Source: Fennellomyces sp. T-0311
Lineage: Eukaryota; Mucoromycota; Mucoromycetes; Mucorales; Lichtheimiaceae
DNA: 64,000 bases
Reading direction: 5' to 3'
NCBI GenBank assembly: GCA_025266875.1
Contig: JALLLT010000020.1
Coordinates: 434,001 to 498,000 of the forward strand
The notes beneath the pieces were generated by a model, which was given only the letters and a program-made list of their open reading frames with translations, did not search any database and was not told the DNA's origin. Position numbers and translations under genes: made by a program. Positions within the stretch are counted from its first letter, which is position 1; each line of letters begins with the position of its first letter. This document shows, piece after piece, positions 46,908 to 56,017 of this stretch.

Positions 46908-48963
46908 TTAGACCTTCTCTTCAACGCGGCTGCTTCCAGAAGTAAGGCGTTCATCACCAGTGTAGGTTGCGCCGTGTTCTTCGTCGCGGAAGATGCGATC
47001 AACGCCGCCCGTTGACTTCTTTTCGGACGATTCTTCTTCGTTGTCAGCAGGCATTTCATATGGCAAGATCAAGTTCAAGAGGATAGAGACAATGCCACCC
47101 ATGATGTAACCGGTGCTGACGACAGTGGAGATGGCATCGTAGAAACCTTGCAAAGCTGAGTTTTCGACTTCGGGCATGACGTATTCGAACCAGTTGGGAA
47201 CAAGCGAAACACCCAGAGCCAAAGCCAAGGATGCGGCGACAATGACACGATCACGGCGGGTCCAATCGAGATAACCGAGAATACGGATACCGGATGTAGC
47301 AACGGAGGCGAACAAGAAGACCGTCATACCACCAATTAATGGAGCGGGGATAGCCAGGAATGCAGCAGAAATCTTGGAAAAGATACCGAAGATGATGAGC
47401 AAGACAGCACAAATGACACCAGCATAGCGGTTCGCACATCGTGTGACGGCAATCACACCGTTGTTCTGGCTGAAAGTAACAACGCCCATGCTGGTTGCGA
47501 GTCCAGAAAAGACACCAGAAAGACCATCTGCAAGAAGACCACCCTGGCAACGTGATTCAAAAGTAGAACCAGTAATGGCCATACCAGAGACATCGCAAGC
47601 AGCTGTCAGATCACCTAAGCATTCGATGGTCATGTCCAGATAGACGAACAGGAAAGGAATGACACCAGGGCCGTATACGCTAAGCTTGAACGTATTCACC
47701 CACAAGAAGGTTGCAGCGGGTGCGGCAGCAATATCGGAGCCGTCGAACATGCCAACGCCAGCAGCAATGATACAGCCAACGACTAAACCGACGACGACGG
47801 AAATGTTCTTTAAAAAGACGGAGCCGACAAGTTCGAGAATAATGATGGTGAAAAAGACAGAAGCACCCAATGCAAAGTTGACAGGGCTGCCCCACTGTTG
47901 CGCGTTGGGAGCAAAGACCGTGGGACACAGAGCAAAGTCACCGCTTTGAGGTCGGCTCATGCAAGGGCCAGAACCACCGGCCCAGTTCTTCATGGCAGAG
48001 CTCAGCAATGAGCCACCGATAACAAAGAGCACAATTCCCGTGACGATCTTGGGGAAAAGCTTGCGAATGACGCGCGGTGGCAAGAAACTAATGGCAATGG
48101 TTAAAAGTGCGCAAACCATCTACAGATAATTAATTAACTACTATTTCTCGCGCTAAAAGAGCGGTTCCTTTTATATAGTACCTGTGTACCGAGAATAGCA
48201 CCAAATGCGTCTGGACAAGGCAAGTAGTTGAGTGTTCCATCAGGAAGAACTTCAGTAGGACATGCGCCACCTATGCAAGATCACGATTAGCGTCTTTGCA
48301 TAAAGCCATTTATGTGTGAAACTTACTCTTGTACATGTTCGATACGAGTGCTTGACCAGCAGGCAAGTTGGCGAAAGAGACACCAGTGATTTGCAATAAA
48401 CCGGCACCGATGTAATACTTGGTCTTTGGAATACGGAATCGAACAATCTGAACAAGACTCATCAAGCCGGATACAATCAATGATGCAGAAACCATGTATT
48501 GTCGAAGATCTTGATTGAGGTTCAATGCATTGTCGCCTGCACCAGAAATCAAGAGTGTTGGAGTGATGATACCACCGATGACAGCCAAAAAGTGCTGGAC
48601 GCCCATAATGCACGCAAGGAAGATGGGAACATCATCGTTGGGACCATAGAACGGCGAGGTATTGGCCTTCTTTTTCAAGAACGGAATATGAGGCATGCTT
48701 TGGAAGATCGTTAGTCAGCATAACTGTGGATATTAAAATCAATTGCCAAAGCATTACCAAAGGGCACGATAATCATATTTGCCGAACCAGCCGTCCTTCG
48801 TTGTCAACTTGTGCTTCACGCGGCTGCCAAACGAGGCATTGATAACGGGCGGAATGGCTTGGGGATAAAGCATGTCCTGTGGTTGCTCTGTGCGAATGTC
48901 GGTGCTGTCGTGCTTCTTATCCATTTCTTCAGAGGTGATACTGCTTCTTCTGGAAGATGCCAT
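46908..48963 (-). CDS. NCS2 nucleobase permease (xanthine/uric-acid type)
   Basis: Proton symporter for oxidised purines by family. Four exons (48963-48758, 48697-48327, 48270-48182, 48119-46908) give 625 aa. The start is MASSRRSSITSEEMDKKHDS. The family landmarks are GVQHFLAVIGG (the QH motif of TM1), DMTIECLGDLTAACDVSG (position of the ESxGD motif of TM8, here ECLGD) and FSQNNGVIAVTRCANR (the NCS2 signature QNxGxxxxTR with the following A.R). About 12-14 hydrophobic segments are visible, for example FFTIIILELVGSVFL and VVVGLVVGCIIAAGVG. The Ser-to-Cys change in ESxGD deserves note. The gene is divergent from the deaminase gene (351 bp between starts), which would fit co-regulation in nucleobase use. 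Confidence 0.93.
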
Positions 48964-49314
48964 AATATGCTGTTAAAGATGAGGTTTCGCGGGTGCTTGC
49001 TGTGTTGAAGAGCAAGCGTGTAAAGTATAGAGAGAAAGTAGAGAGAGCGTAGTGCGCTTCCAAGACAGATGTTCTGCTGGGCTGGCTGCAAGGAGAAAAA
49101 GAAAAAAGGAACGATAAGTTCAATATTTATAGGCATAAGATTAGGCATATTTTCCTCACTTACTTCAAGCGGCCAGTTTTGGTTAATTGATAAACGAAGA
49201 GGGATGGATAAAGATAACGAAAACCTCGGTGGCACGAAAGGTAACCGATTTACGTGATTTCCGGTAACCGGCCCTTGAACCAATTATTATTTCTCTTTCG
49301 CGTCTTTATCACCA
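48964..49314. promoter_or_regulatory. Divergent promoter between NCS2 permease and deaminase
   Basis: Only 351 bp separate the starts. A CCAAT box sits at 49280-49284, about 31 nt before the deaminase ATG. The palindrome-like octamer GGTAACCG occurs twice (about 49241 and 49263) 22 nt apart. ATATTTATAG near 49122 is a TATA candidate for the minus-strand permease. Shared regulation is inference from the arrangement. Confidence 0.5.
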
Positions 49315-50332
49315 ATGAAATTTTTGTTCACGTCAATCCTCGCTGTAGCCGGCGCGACACTGGCCGCAACACATGCCACTGGACCCGATGGAAGCATTAA
49401 TCCATGCTACGACTTGAAAGAACAACAGGAAATCGACGAATGCTATATGCGTCTAGCGCTCGACCACGTATTGGTTCACAATCCTACATTTCCGTTCGGT
49501 GCGCTGATTGTAGACCATACTACCAACGAAGTCTCGTGCTATGGCGCCAACTCAAACAGGAAAAATAAGCTATTGCACGGTAAATACTACTTTTTTAGAC
49601 ATGCTATAAAATTTTGTAGCTGATTTCCTTCATATGCTGATAGGCGAGACAACAGCATTTTGGAAGTATGTGTTTTTTTGCCTCGGGGCGGGTTTTGAAT
49701 TGTGTTACTTTGGGGGACATTTTGTTATCTCTCTGCCATTTTTTTTTACTTATCGACAGATATGCCTGATTTAGCTGCACTGAACTTTATCCATCACCCA
49801 CCAATAACGACCTGCACGATCCCGGATTGGACTGGTCGCACCAGACACTTTACACCACTGGCGAGCCTGTAAGTCCGTTATCATTGATAAGTAAAAAATA
49901 TACCGTTATCTCAAAGAAATTATACTCCAGTGTCCCATGTGTGCATCACAAAGCATTTATCGTGGCGTCGGACGAGTTGTTTGGGGAACATCGATCCCAG
50001 ATATCAATCGTAGCGGCCGTCAACAGCTCCTGATCGAAATGTAAAAAATTATACTCACGTACATGGACCCCGCATTGATACTCTATCATAGGGATGACGT
50101 CATCGGCTCTGCACATATGGGTGGATACCAACTCGACCACCGAGTGCCTGAAGTTGTTGGAGGCGTGTTGAAAAACGAGTGCGATCATGCCTTCTGGTGC
50201 GCCTTTAGCGTGTTCCGTGACGAGGGATATTATCAGTCGATGTCTGCAAATGGCTTGGATAGCTATATTACGGAACATGACCAACGCTTCCCATGCGTCA
50301 CTATGCCTCTTTTCAGAGCGCAGTACGACTAG
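49315..50332 (+). CDS. Secreted CMP/dCMP-type (nucleobase/nucleoside) deaminase
   Basis: Five exons (49315-49579, 49644-49665, 49775-49868, 49931-50040, 50092-50332) join in one frame to 243 aa. MKFLFTSILAVAGATLAATH looks like a signal peptide. The zinc-deaminase signature is complete: LLHGETTAFWNC (His ligand and catalytic Glu; the His-Gly and Glu codons are split by intron 1) and TTGEPCPMCASQ (PCxxC ligands; split by intron 3). PFGALIVDHTTNEVSCYGAN is the usual N-terminal strand. This architecture resembles small guanine/cytosine/tRNA-adenosine deaminases; the substrate is unknown. The last intron begins at the G of a would-be ATG-TAA, so without splicing the protein would end early at IEM. 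A degraded copy of exons 2-3 lies at 54092-54266. Adjacent to a nucleobase permease and upstream of a thymine-hydroxylase-like dioxygenase. Confidence 0.88.
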
Positions 50333-50649
50333 TTCTTCAGGATCACTTTCACAGGAAGGAACATCCTGTAAATTAACGCCGTTCCTTCTCTGCCCTTATG
50401 GTTCCAGCCACTCCATGTAAAAATACGCTGTACAGTTTCTTTATTTTCTCGTTTTCAATATTTATAAACCGATTTTTATTCGACTTTTCCTTTTACCTAT
50501 TTTGCCTATCCATTATGTGACACAGAAATATACCTGTTGAGGTCATCATGTCTATCATATACCTAATTCTCTCGATGGGCTGCCAATGTAACTGTATAAA
50601 AAAGATAGACCATTTTCCCTTTTTCGCTCATTGTTCCTTATCATCTAAA
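50333..50649. other. Spacer carrying duplicated promoter sequence
   Basis: The segment from about 50511 matches the promoter of the intact dioxygenase: TTATGTGACACAGAAATATA here versus TTATGTGACACAAAAATATA near 54286. Both copies continue through CTGCC(A/G)AT and a T/C-rich leader into ATG. It is therefore part of the duplicated block. Confidence 0.65.
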
Positions 50650-50822
50650 ATGACGACCCCCGCTCTCATTTTCCATGCTGATTCCTTGGCCAAGTATATC
50701 ATAACGCTCTCTTCTAGCATTGTCACGAAAGAGAGCAAATTTATTTGCATGCATTGATCTGTCAAACTTTGATACATAGCTGGCGCTATGAGTTTGCTGC
50801 TGACTTGATGGTGCGTTTATGA
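50650..50822 (+). pseudogene. Degraded 5' copy of the 2OG dioxygenase gene
   Basis: Starts with ATGACGACCCCCGCTCTCAT, matching the intact gene at 54440. It keeps TTTATTTGCATGCATTGATC against TTTATTTGTATTGATCTGTC, then CTGTCAAACTTTGATAC against CTGTCAGACTTTGACAA. Similarity fades near 50822, the equivalent of the end of exon 1. Insertions shift the frame and a TGA appears inside ICMH-stop, so it is not functional. No later exons of this copy were recognised. Confidence 0.8.
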
Positions 50823-53800
50823 CATCGAATTTTCAAGACCCTTTAGCTAGTACTGGCGCTGAATAAGTCGTAAATAGGCTCTGGTGGGTAGTCAGTCTGG
50901 CCGTTGTATGGAGCCCGATTAACTACTTACTCGTGTTGTAACTAGCAGAGGCCACATTTTCCTCCTCACAACGAGCTCGTTCTTCGAAATTCACCGTTTC
51001 ACTCCTAACCCGCATCAAAAAGCAACCTTCATTTTATACATATAATGCGCTCTGCTACACACAGTACACTCAACTATGGCACCGAACTGGCATTCATCCT
51101 TCTGGGGAAGGTACATGCTTTATCCGATCGGGTAAAAGCTCCTTGTTAATCTCCGGGTCTTCATTCGCATCCATGCAGTCGAGCTTTGCCATCAGCAGGG
51201 CTGCCTATGCAACGACGATCGGAAAACAATGTGAACAGAACGAATACATATACATTAGCGCTTTTCCAGTAAGGAGACTTGGGCATTGACGCGTTGCCCG
51301 TTGTGACAGCGGTCATTTTGTCATCTGTCGACCGAAGCTGGCAAACTTGCCCAATTCTTGACGTAACCTAAGTTGCGGAGAGCAGCACTGTTGGCCGCAA
51401 AGGCATCAAGAGGTTTTTTCAGGTGCCGAAACAAACGTAAACATGTAGCCATTTACCTCCATGGCTATTACTTACTCTACGATACCGGGCAACAACTGTG
51501 TTTCTGCGATTGGTAGCAGTACGAACATCTCTAGGATGTGCCTGCATCCGGTGCAGATGCTTAAAATGGTGTTGGGCTTTGACGCGCACGACTAAAACCA
51601 AAAAATGACCACTGCCGAAACAGACCCGCCTAACCGTAGGAAAAGGACGACCCCAAGAACCCCAGGCCCCTTCCTACCTCCTGTGGAATACCCATGAAGT
51701 CCAATCGTGCCTTACAAAGCAAGAAAACGACAGTAGAAACACCATATATATTATCTTCGAAAAAATTGAATCCACGATCACAGGCTGTAAGAAACTTGGT
51801 AGTCAGTGCTTTTATGCTTCTCTAGGTGTTGGCTAATGATACATACACAAGTCATCATCTTGGAAATTTATTCTGACCGTTCACATTCTTGTGCAATCGC
51901 AACCCTTTAAGACATTTTGGTTTTGTACCATTCCAAGTCGCCGAGTGATTCCTTAGCTGATTCGGTACAGATCACCTGGTTTGAACCTTTTGCCTGTTGC
52001 TGCAACAACACATAAAAAAACTCTCTTTGGGCAAATAACAATGATGATTTATTTTTTCTATGGAAGTTCTTCTATTTTAACCAGCAAAGACTCCTTTGAG
52101 ATGAGGCTTTTTGTCCGAGTGCTGATATTTAGACCTTGTTCTACTCTTTTTGGATTCATATATTCTTACAGAAGTTTTGAGTTCAAGTCTTTCGTGCAAC
52201 AAATTATTGAACTTGGGCTGCTACTTCCCGGTAGATTCAAAAACAGAAATGATAGTGATGTCGATCCCGCTATACATCCTCTTTAACTTACTATTGGTAT
52301 TGGCATCGGTACCAATGGAGAGCAGATGCATTTCCTTCTCGGGCCAAGATTGGCAGCTGGAGTTTGCTCCAAGAGGATCTTCTGAGATGGTGTGTGGTCG
52401 CTACTGGTCATGCATGTGGGCGCGGTCATACTGGGTCAGTCTGCAAGTCCAGTGCCAAGGTCGCAGTAATACTTGATGATACTTTTGATGTTGCCATAAT
52501 AATACTAGATAATATTTTAGAAAATAAAGAGCACTATGGTAGTTGAATCTTATGATAGGCATTCTCGACTTTTACATCGATCTTTAGCTTTGTCTTAGCT
52601 GCATGAGTATCATTAAAATAGCTTCGGGACTCCTTCTTCCAGTACAGATCCCCATCGCTTTCGGGACCACCTGAATCAATCCCAGCAAAGAATTTGAATA
52701 TGGGAACGGAACGGGTAGATCCTTTGAGGTATTTTTTATATTTGGGAGATTTAAAATCAGTTATGAGAGATCGGAAGAAAAATGATTTAAAATGGGGTAT
52801 TTATGTATTTCTACAGTATCAAACATATTTGAATAGGAAAGATGTTGTTATGGGAACAGAACATCTGGGTATCCATACTACTTGGCCTAGTCTTGTACAA
52901 TAGTGCTCGCGTAATCTTATCATATCGAATATTACTCTCAATCACGGCACCCAGTACCATCGACCCAATGGCGTCCCAATTCCATGACTTCTTTTAGGGC
53001 AGTGAAATGTCGTAAGCCGAAGGATCATTGTTTGGGTCATGTCACCCATGTAAGCAACAGCAAGCTGCTCGACGCTCATGTTCTGATTTAAGTTCATTGG
53101 AATTTCAGTGCTATGCATCAGTCTATATATCGATTTCGTACAGTCTGCTTATGATGTTACGCTGCTAAAAGAGGGATGCATTTGTAAAAAGGATGTTGAG
53201 GTATCGACTCATCTTATGTCATGTATTCCCATCTGAATTCAGTAAACTCAATACATCTTGTGCTCGTATCTTGCATAACTTTGCTTTAATTGAAGCTCGC
53301 TTATAATACCGACTCTGGATCTGTCAATCTGCACACCCATCATTTCTATTAATTTGCACACTACCATTCACTTTTCCCCGTATTCTTGCCTACGACGTTG
53401 TTACTGAAACACATCAATCATAAACGATGGAAAGACGCAAGCGTTTTACATCAAGCGATGCACCTTGTTAACACAGATATGTCAGCGAACTGAAAGTGGC
53501 ACATTTGATAACGCCCTTGATCTGTTTGATGACATTCGCTATTGTCTTTCTTATTGTCATTTTAGTTTACTGTTCATTCCAAAAAGGTACAAGTTAGATA
53601 TCTGCCGCCGCTAATGCGTTAATGAATGGTTTGTACCGCTGAAAGCATCCTTCAAGACCCGGCAAAGGAAATACGTAACACGCTTTTATCTTTGCTTTTT
53701 TATTTGACTTGCGCTTTTAATTTTCTTTGATATGTAAAAAACACTATCCGGCGTAGGGCAAACGCCAATCCGCGGATAAGGACACAACTAAACGTGACGT

Positions 53801-54091
53801 TATCGTGATCGTAGTACAAAGGGCTTTGTCAAAGGTTCCATGTGTGGGAAGCGCTATATATAAGCAAGCTTACAGGGAGTAGTCAATGCCCAGGTACAAG
53901 TGAGAGAGTAATGAGTAATGGTTGCAGTACATATATGGAGGTAAACATGGAGATTCAGATGCTGTTAACTGATGCAAATAAGCAGTCGCATTCGGGTATC
54001 ATGAACATATAAAAAATTAAGGATACAAGGCCCATTAAGGTATATAATTGATCTCCTCTATACCATGGAGTTTTTGCTTATAGTTATCGCG
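50823..54091. other. 3.3-kb gene-poor spacer between the two halves of the duplication
   Basis: AT-rich with only short ORFs. A minus-strand piece at about 51590-51478 (contains HHFKHLHRMQAHPRDVRT, with a TTTTAG acceptor and GTAAGT donor) and plus-strand ORFs at 52150-52476 and 52694-52903 look like possible fragments of old coding sequence, but no family was recognised. No terminal repeats were found. It must replace the rest of the first dioxygenase copy and the 5' end of the second deaminase copy. Confidence 0.4.
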
Positions 54092-54266
54092 ATATAGGCG
54101 AGACAATAGCATGAATGGTATTGAACAGGATGACGGTATCTGAAGTTATATGGGCGGGCGGCATTCTGTTATCTCTCTGTCTTTTTATCAACAGATATGC
54201 CTAATTTGGCTGCACCCAACTTTATCCGCTCCCCACCAACAACGCCCTCCATGATCCCGGATTGAG
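54092..54266 (+). pseudogene. Degraded fragment of the deaminase gene
   Basis: Homologous to 49639-49827: ATAGGCGAGACAATAGCAT here versus ATAGGCGAGACAACAGCAT. An intron-equivalent with CATTCTGTTATCTCTCTGTC follows, then ACAGATATGCCTAATTTGGC (versus ATGCCTGATTTAGC), CCAACTTTATCCGCTCCCCA and GATCCCGGATTG. It retains the end of intron 1, exon 2, intron 2 and part of exon 3, then breaks off. Everything 3' of the DPGL codons, including the PCxxC exon, is missing. Confidence 0.8.
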
Positions 54267-54439
54267 ATGATGGCTATCTTGCATATTATGTGACACAAAA
54301 ATATACCTGTACGTAAAGGTTTACAAACTTATCACGCGCCTGAGTCTCTAATGAATTTCTCATGGACTGCCGATATATATATAAAGATACCGCATCGTTT
54401 TTTTCCCTTTTGTTTCTCGTTCTTTTTTTATCTTTCAAA

Positions 54440-55606
54440 ATGGCCACGACCGCTACCATCTCTCCTGTCGACTCTTTGCCCAAAAGCACCATGACGGCTG
54501 CCGCCGCCTCTTCTACCAATATTGCCACTAAGGAGCGCAACTTTATTTGTATTGATCTGTCAGACTTTGACAACCGCCGTGATGAAATTACCGCTGATCT
54601 CATGCGTGCTTGCACCGGTGATGGTTTCTTTTACGGTGAGGACAGAAAGAGTTGTGGGTGCTCAATGGCTAATAATGATACTTCCAGTGATCAACCACGG
54701 TATCGCCGTTGAGGACATTCGTACTATGTTCCAGGCCAGTGTCGACTTTTTCGCCTTATCGGACGACATCAAGAAGAAGTACCCCATCGATGTCTCACGC
54801 AACGCAGGCTGGGAGAAACTTGCACAGGTAAAAGCCGAAAAGGGGAAATCTGCTATGTTTCATTGGTAGGCTAATAGAGGGAATACGATTAGATTCGACC
54901 CTCTACCGGCGTTGCTGATCTCAAGGAATCGGCGCAATTCAGCTTCCACGGAATCGAAGATCTGTGGCCATCTCAGGAAGATGCACCCGGTTTCCGTACG
55001 TATGCTGAGAAATTCATGCTTCAGTGCCATGATGTCTCTGTGAAGCTCCTTACGTGCTTGGCTCTCGGCCTTGGGTTCTCGGCGGACTTCTTCACGCGCT
55101 GCCATGATATCACCCAGCCCGATATTCTTAACACACTACGCGTCCTCCATTATCACGATATTACCGGACAGAGCTTCCCTCCTGAATACTGGCGCGCCGG
55201 CGCTCATACCGATTTTGACACATTGACTTTGCTGTTCCAGCGACCTGGTGAGAACGGATTGGAGGTATGCCCTGGACGCGAAGCCTCGACAGAGTTTGGT
55301 CACGGTGATGTGTGGGCCCCTGTCAACCCCAACGAAGGCGAGATCGTTTGCAATTTGGGTGACATGATCATGCGCTGGAGTGACGACGTGTTCAAGTCCA
55401 ATTACCATCGTGTCCGTGCACCCAAGGTTGGCGAATACCAAGGTCCGCGCTACTCTATTGCCTACTTTAATCAGGCCAACAAGTCTGCCATCATCCAGGG
55501 CCGCGAGCGCTACCCCGAGCCTATCACTGCTGGCGAGTTCTTGAGACAGGCCATGGAGCGCAACTACAATGCCCTGAAGGCGCTCAAGGCTTCTCAAAAG
55601 GCCTAA
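54440..55606 (+). CDS. 2-oxoglutarate/Fe(II) dioxygenase, thymine-7-hydroxylase-like
   Basis: Three exons (54440-54635, 54688-54826, 54893-55606) give 349 codons including stop. The start is MATTATISPVDSLPKSTMTA, and a TATA-like ATATATATATAAAG lies about 65 nt upstream. The N-terminal DIOX_N-type region reads FICIDLSDFDNRRDEITADL then FFYVINHGIAVEDIRTMFQA. The jelly-roll core has the iron ligands HTD in AGAHTDFDTLTLLF and the distal His in SNYHRVRAP, with the 2OG-binding R-x-S in PRYSIAYFNQ. LRVLHYHDITGQSF and NLGDMIMRWSDD are typical of the isopenicillin-N-synthase-like family. By eye it is closest to fungal thymine-7-hydroxylase (RAG.HTD, NxGDL..RWS, RYSIAYF), an enzyme of pyrimidine salvage. 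That, plus linkage to a deaminase and a nucleobase permease, suggests a nucleobase substrate. Confidence 0.9.
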
Positions 55607-56017
55607 TCGCTTTCTCGCTTGCTTTCACACTCATGCTGCATTCACCTATTACTTTTTTCTTTTAATGTTTCTTCTTTGTAGATATCTTCTCATCTGTTGC
55701 CTGCCCAATCTTCTATATACCTTCTGTCATTGGGGCAGGTGACGCGGTTACAGCCACTCCGCGTGAACAAACCTGTATTATACAACCTGCATACGTACAA
55801 AAAAAAATAAATCCCCTTCTGTCCTGTTTTTTGCTCCCCTAATCGTTGCCGATACTTTGCGTTCTGGATGCTGTGATATGCCAAAGAGGAAGTGTGCAAA
55901 AATTGTCGTAGCGGATTTATCTTTGTTGCGTTAGGATGGAAAGAGCCAAACAAAAAGATGTTTATTTTTTAATTATATACAGTTTATAAGGACAGGGCAT
56001 TTGTATATGTAAAATAT
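55607..56017. terminator. Convergent 3' region dioxygenase / LeuRS
   Basis: About 410 bp, with T-rich tracts after the dioxygenase stop (55650-55680) and AATAAATC near 55806. No gene was seen. Confidence 0.4.
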
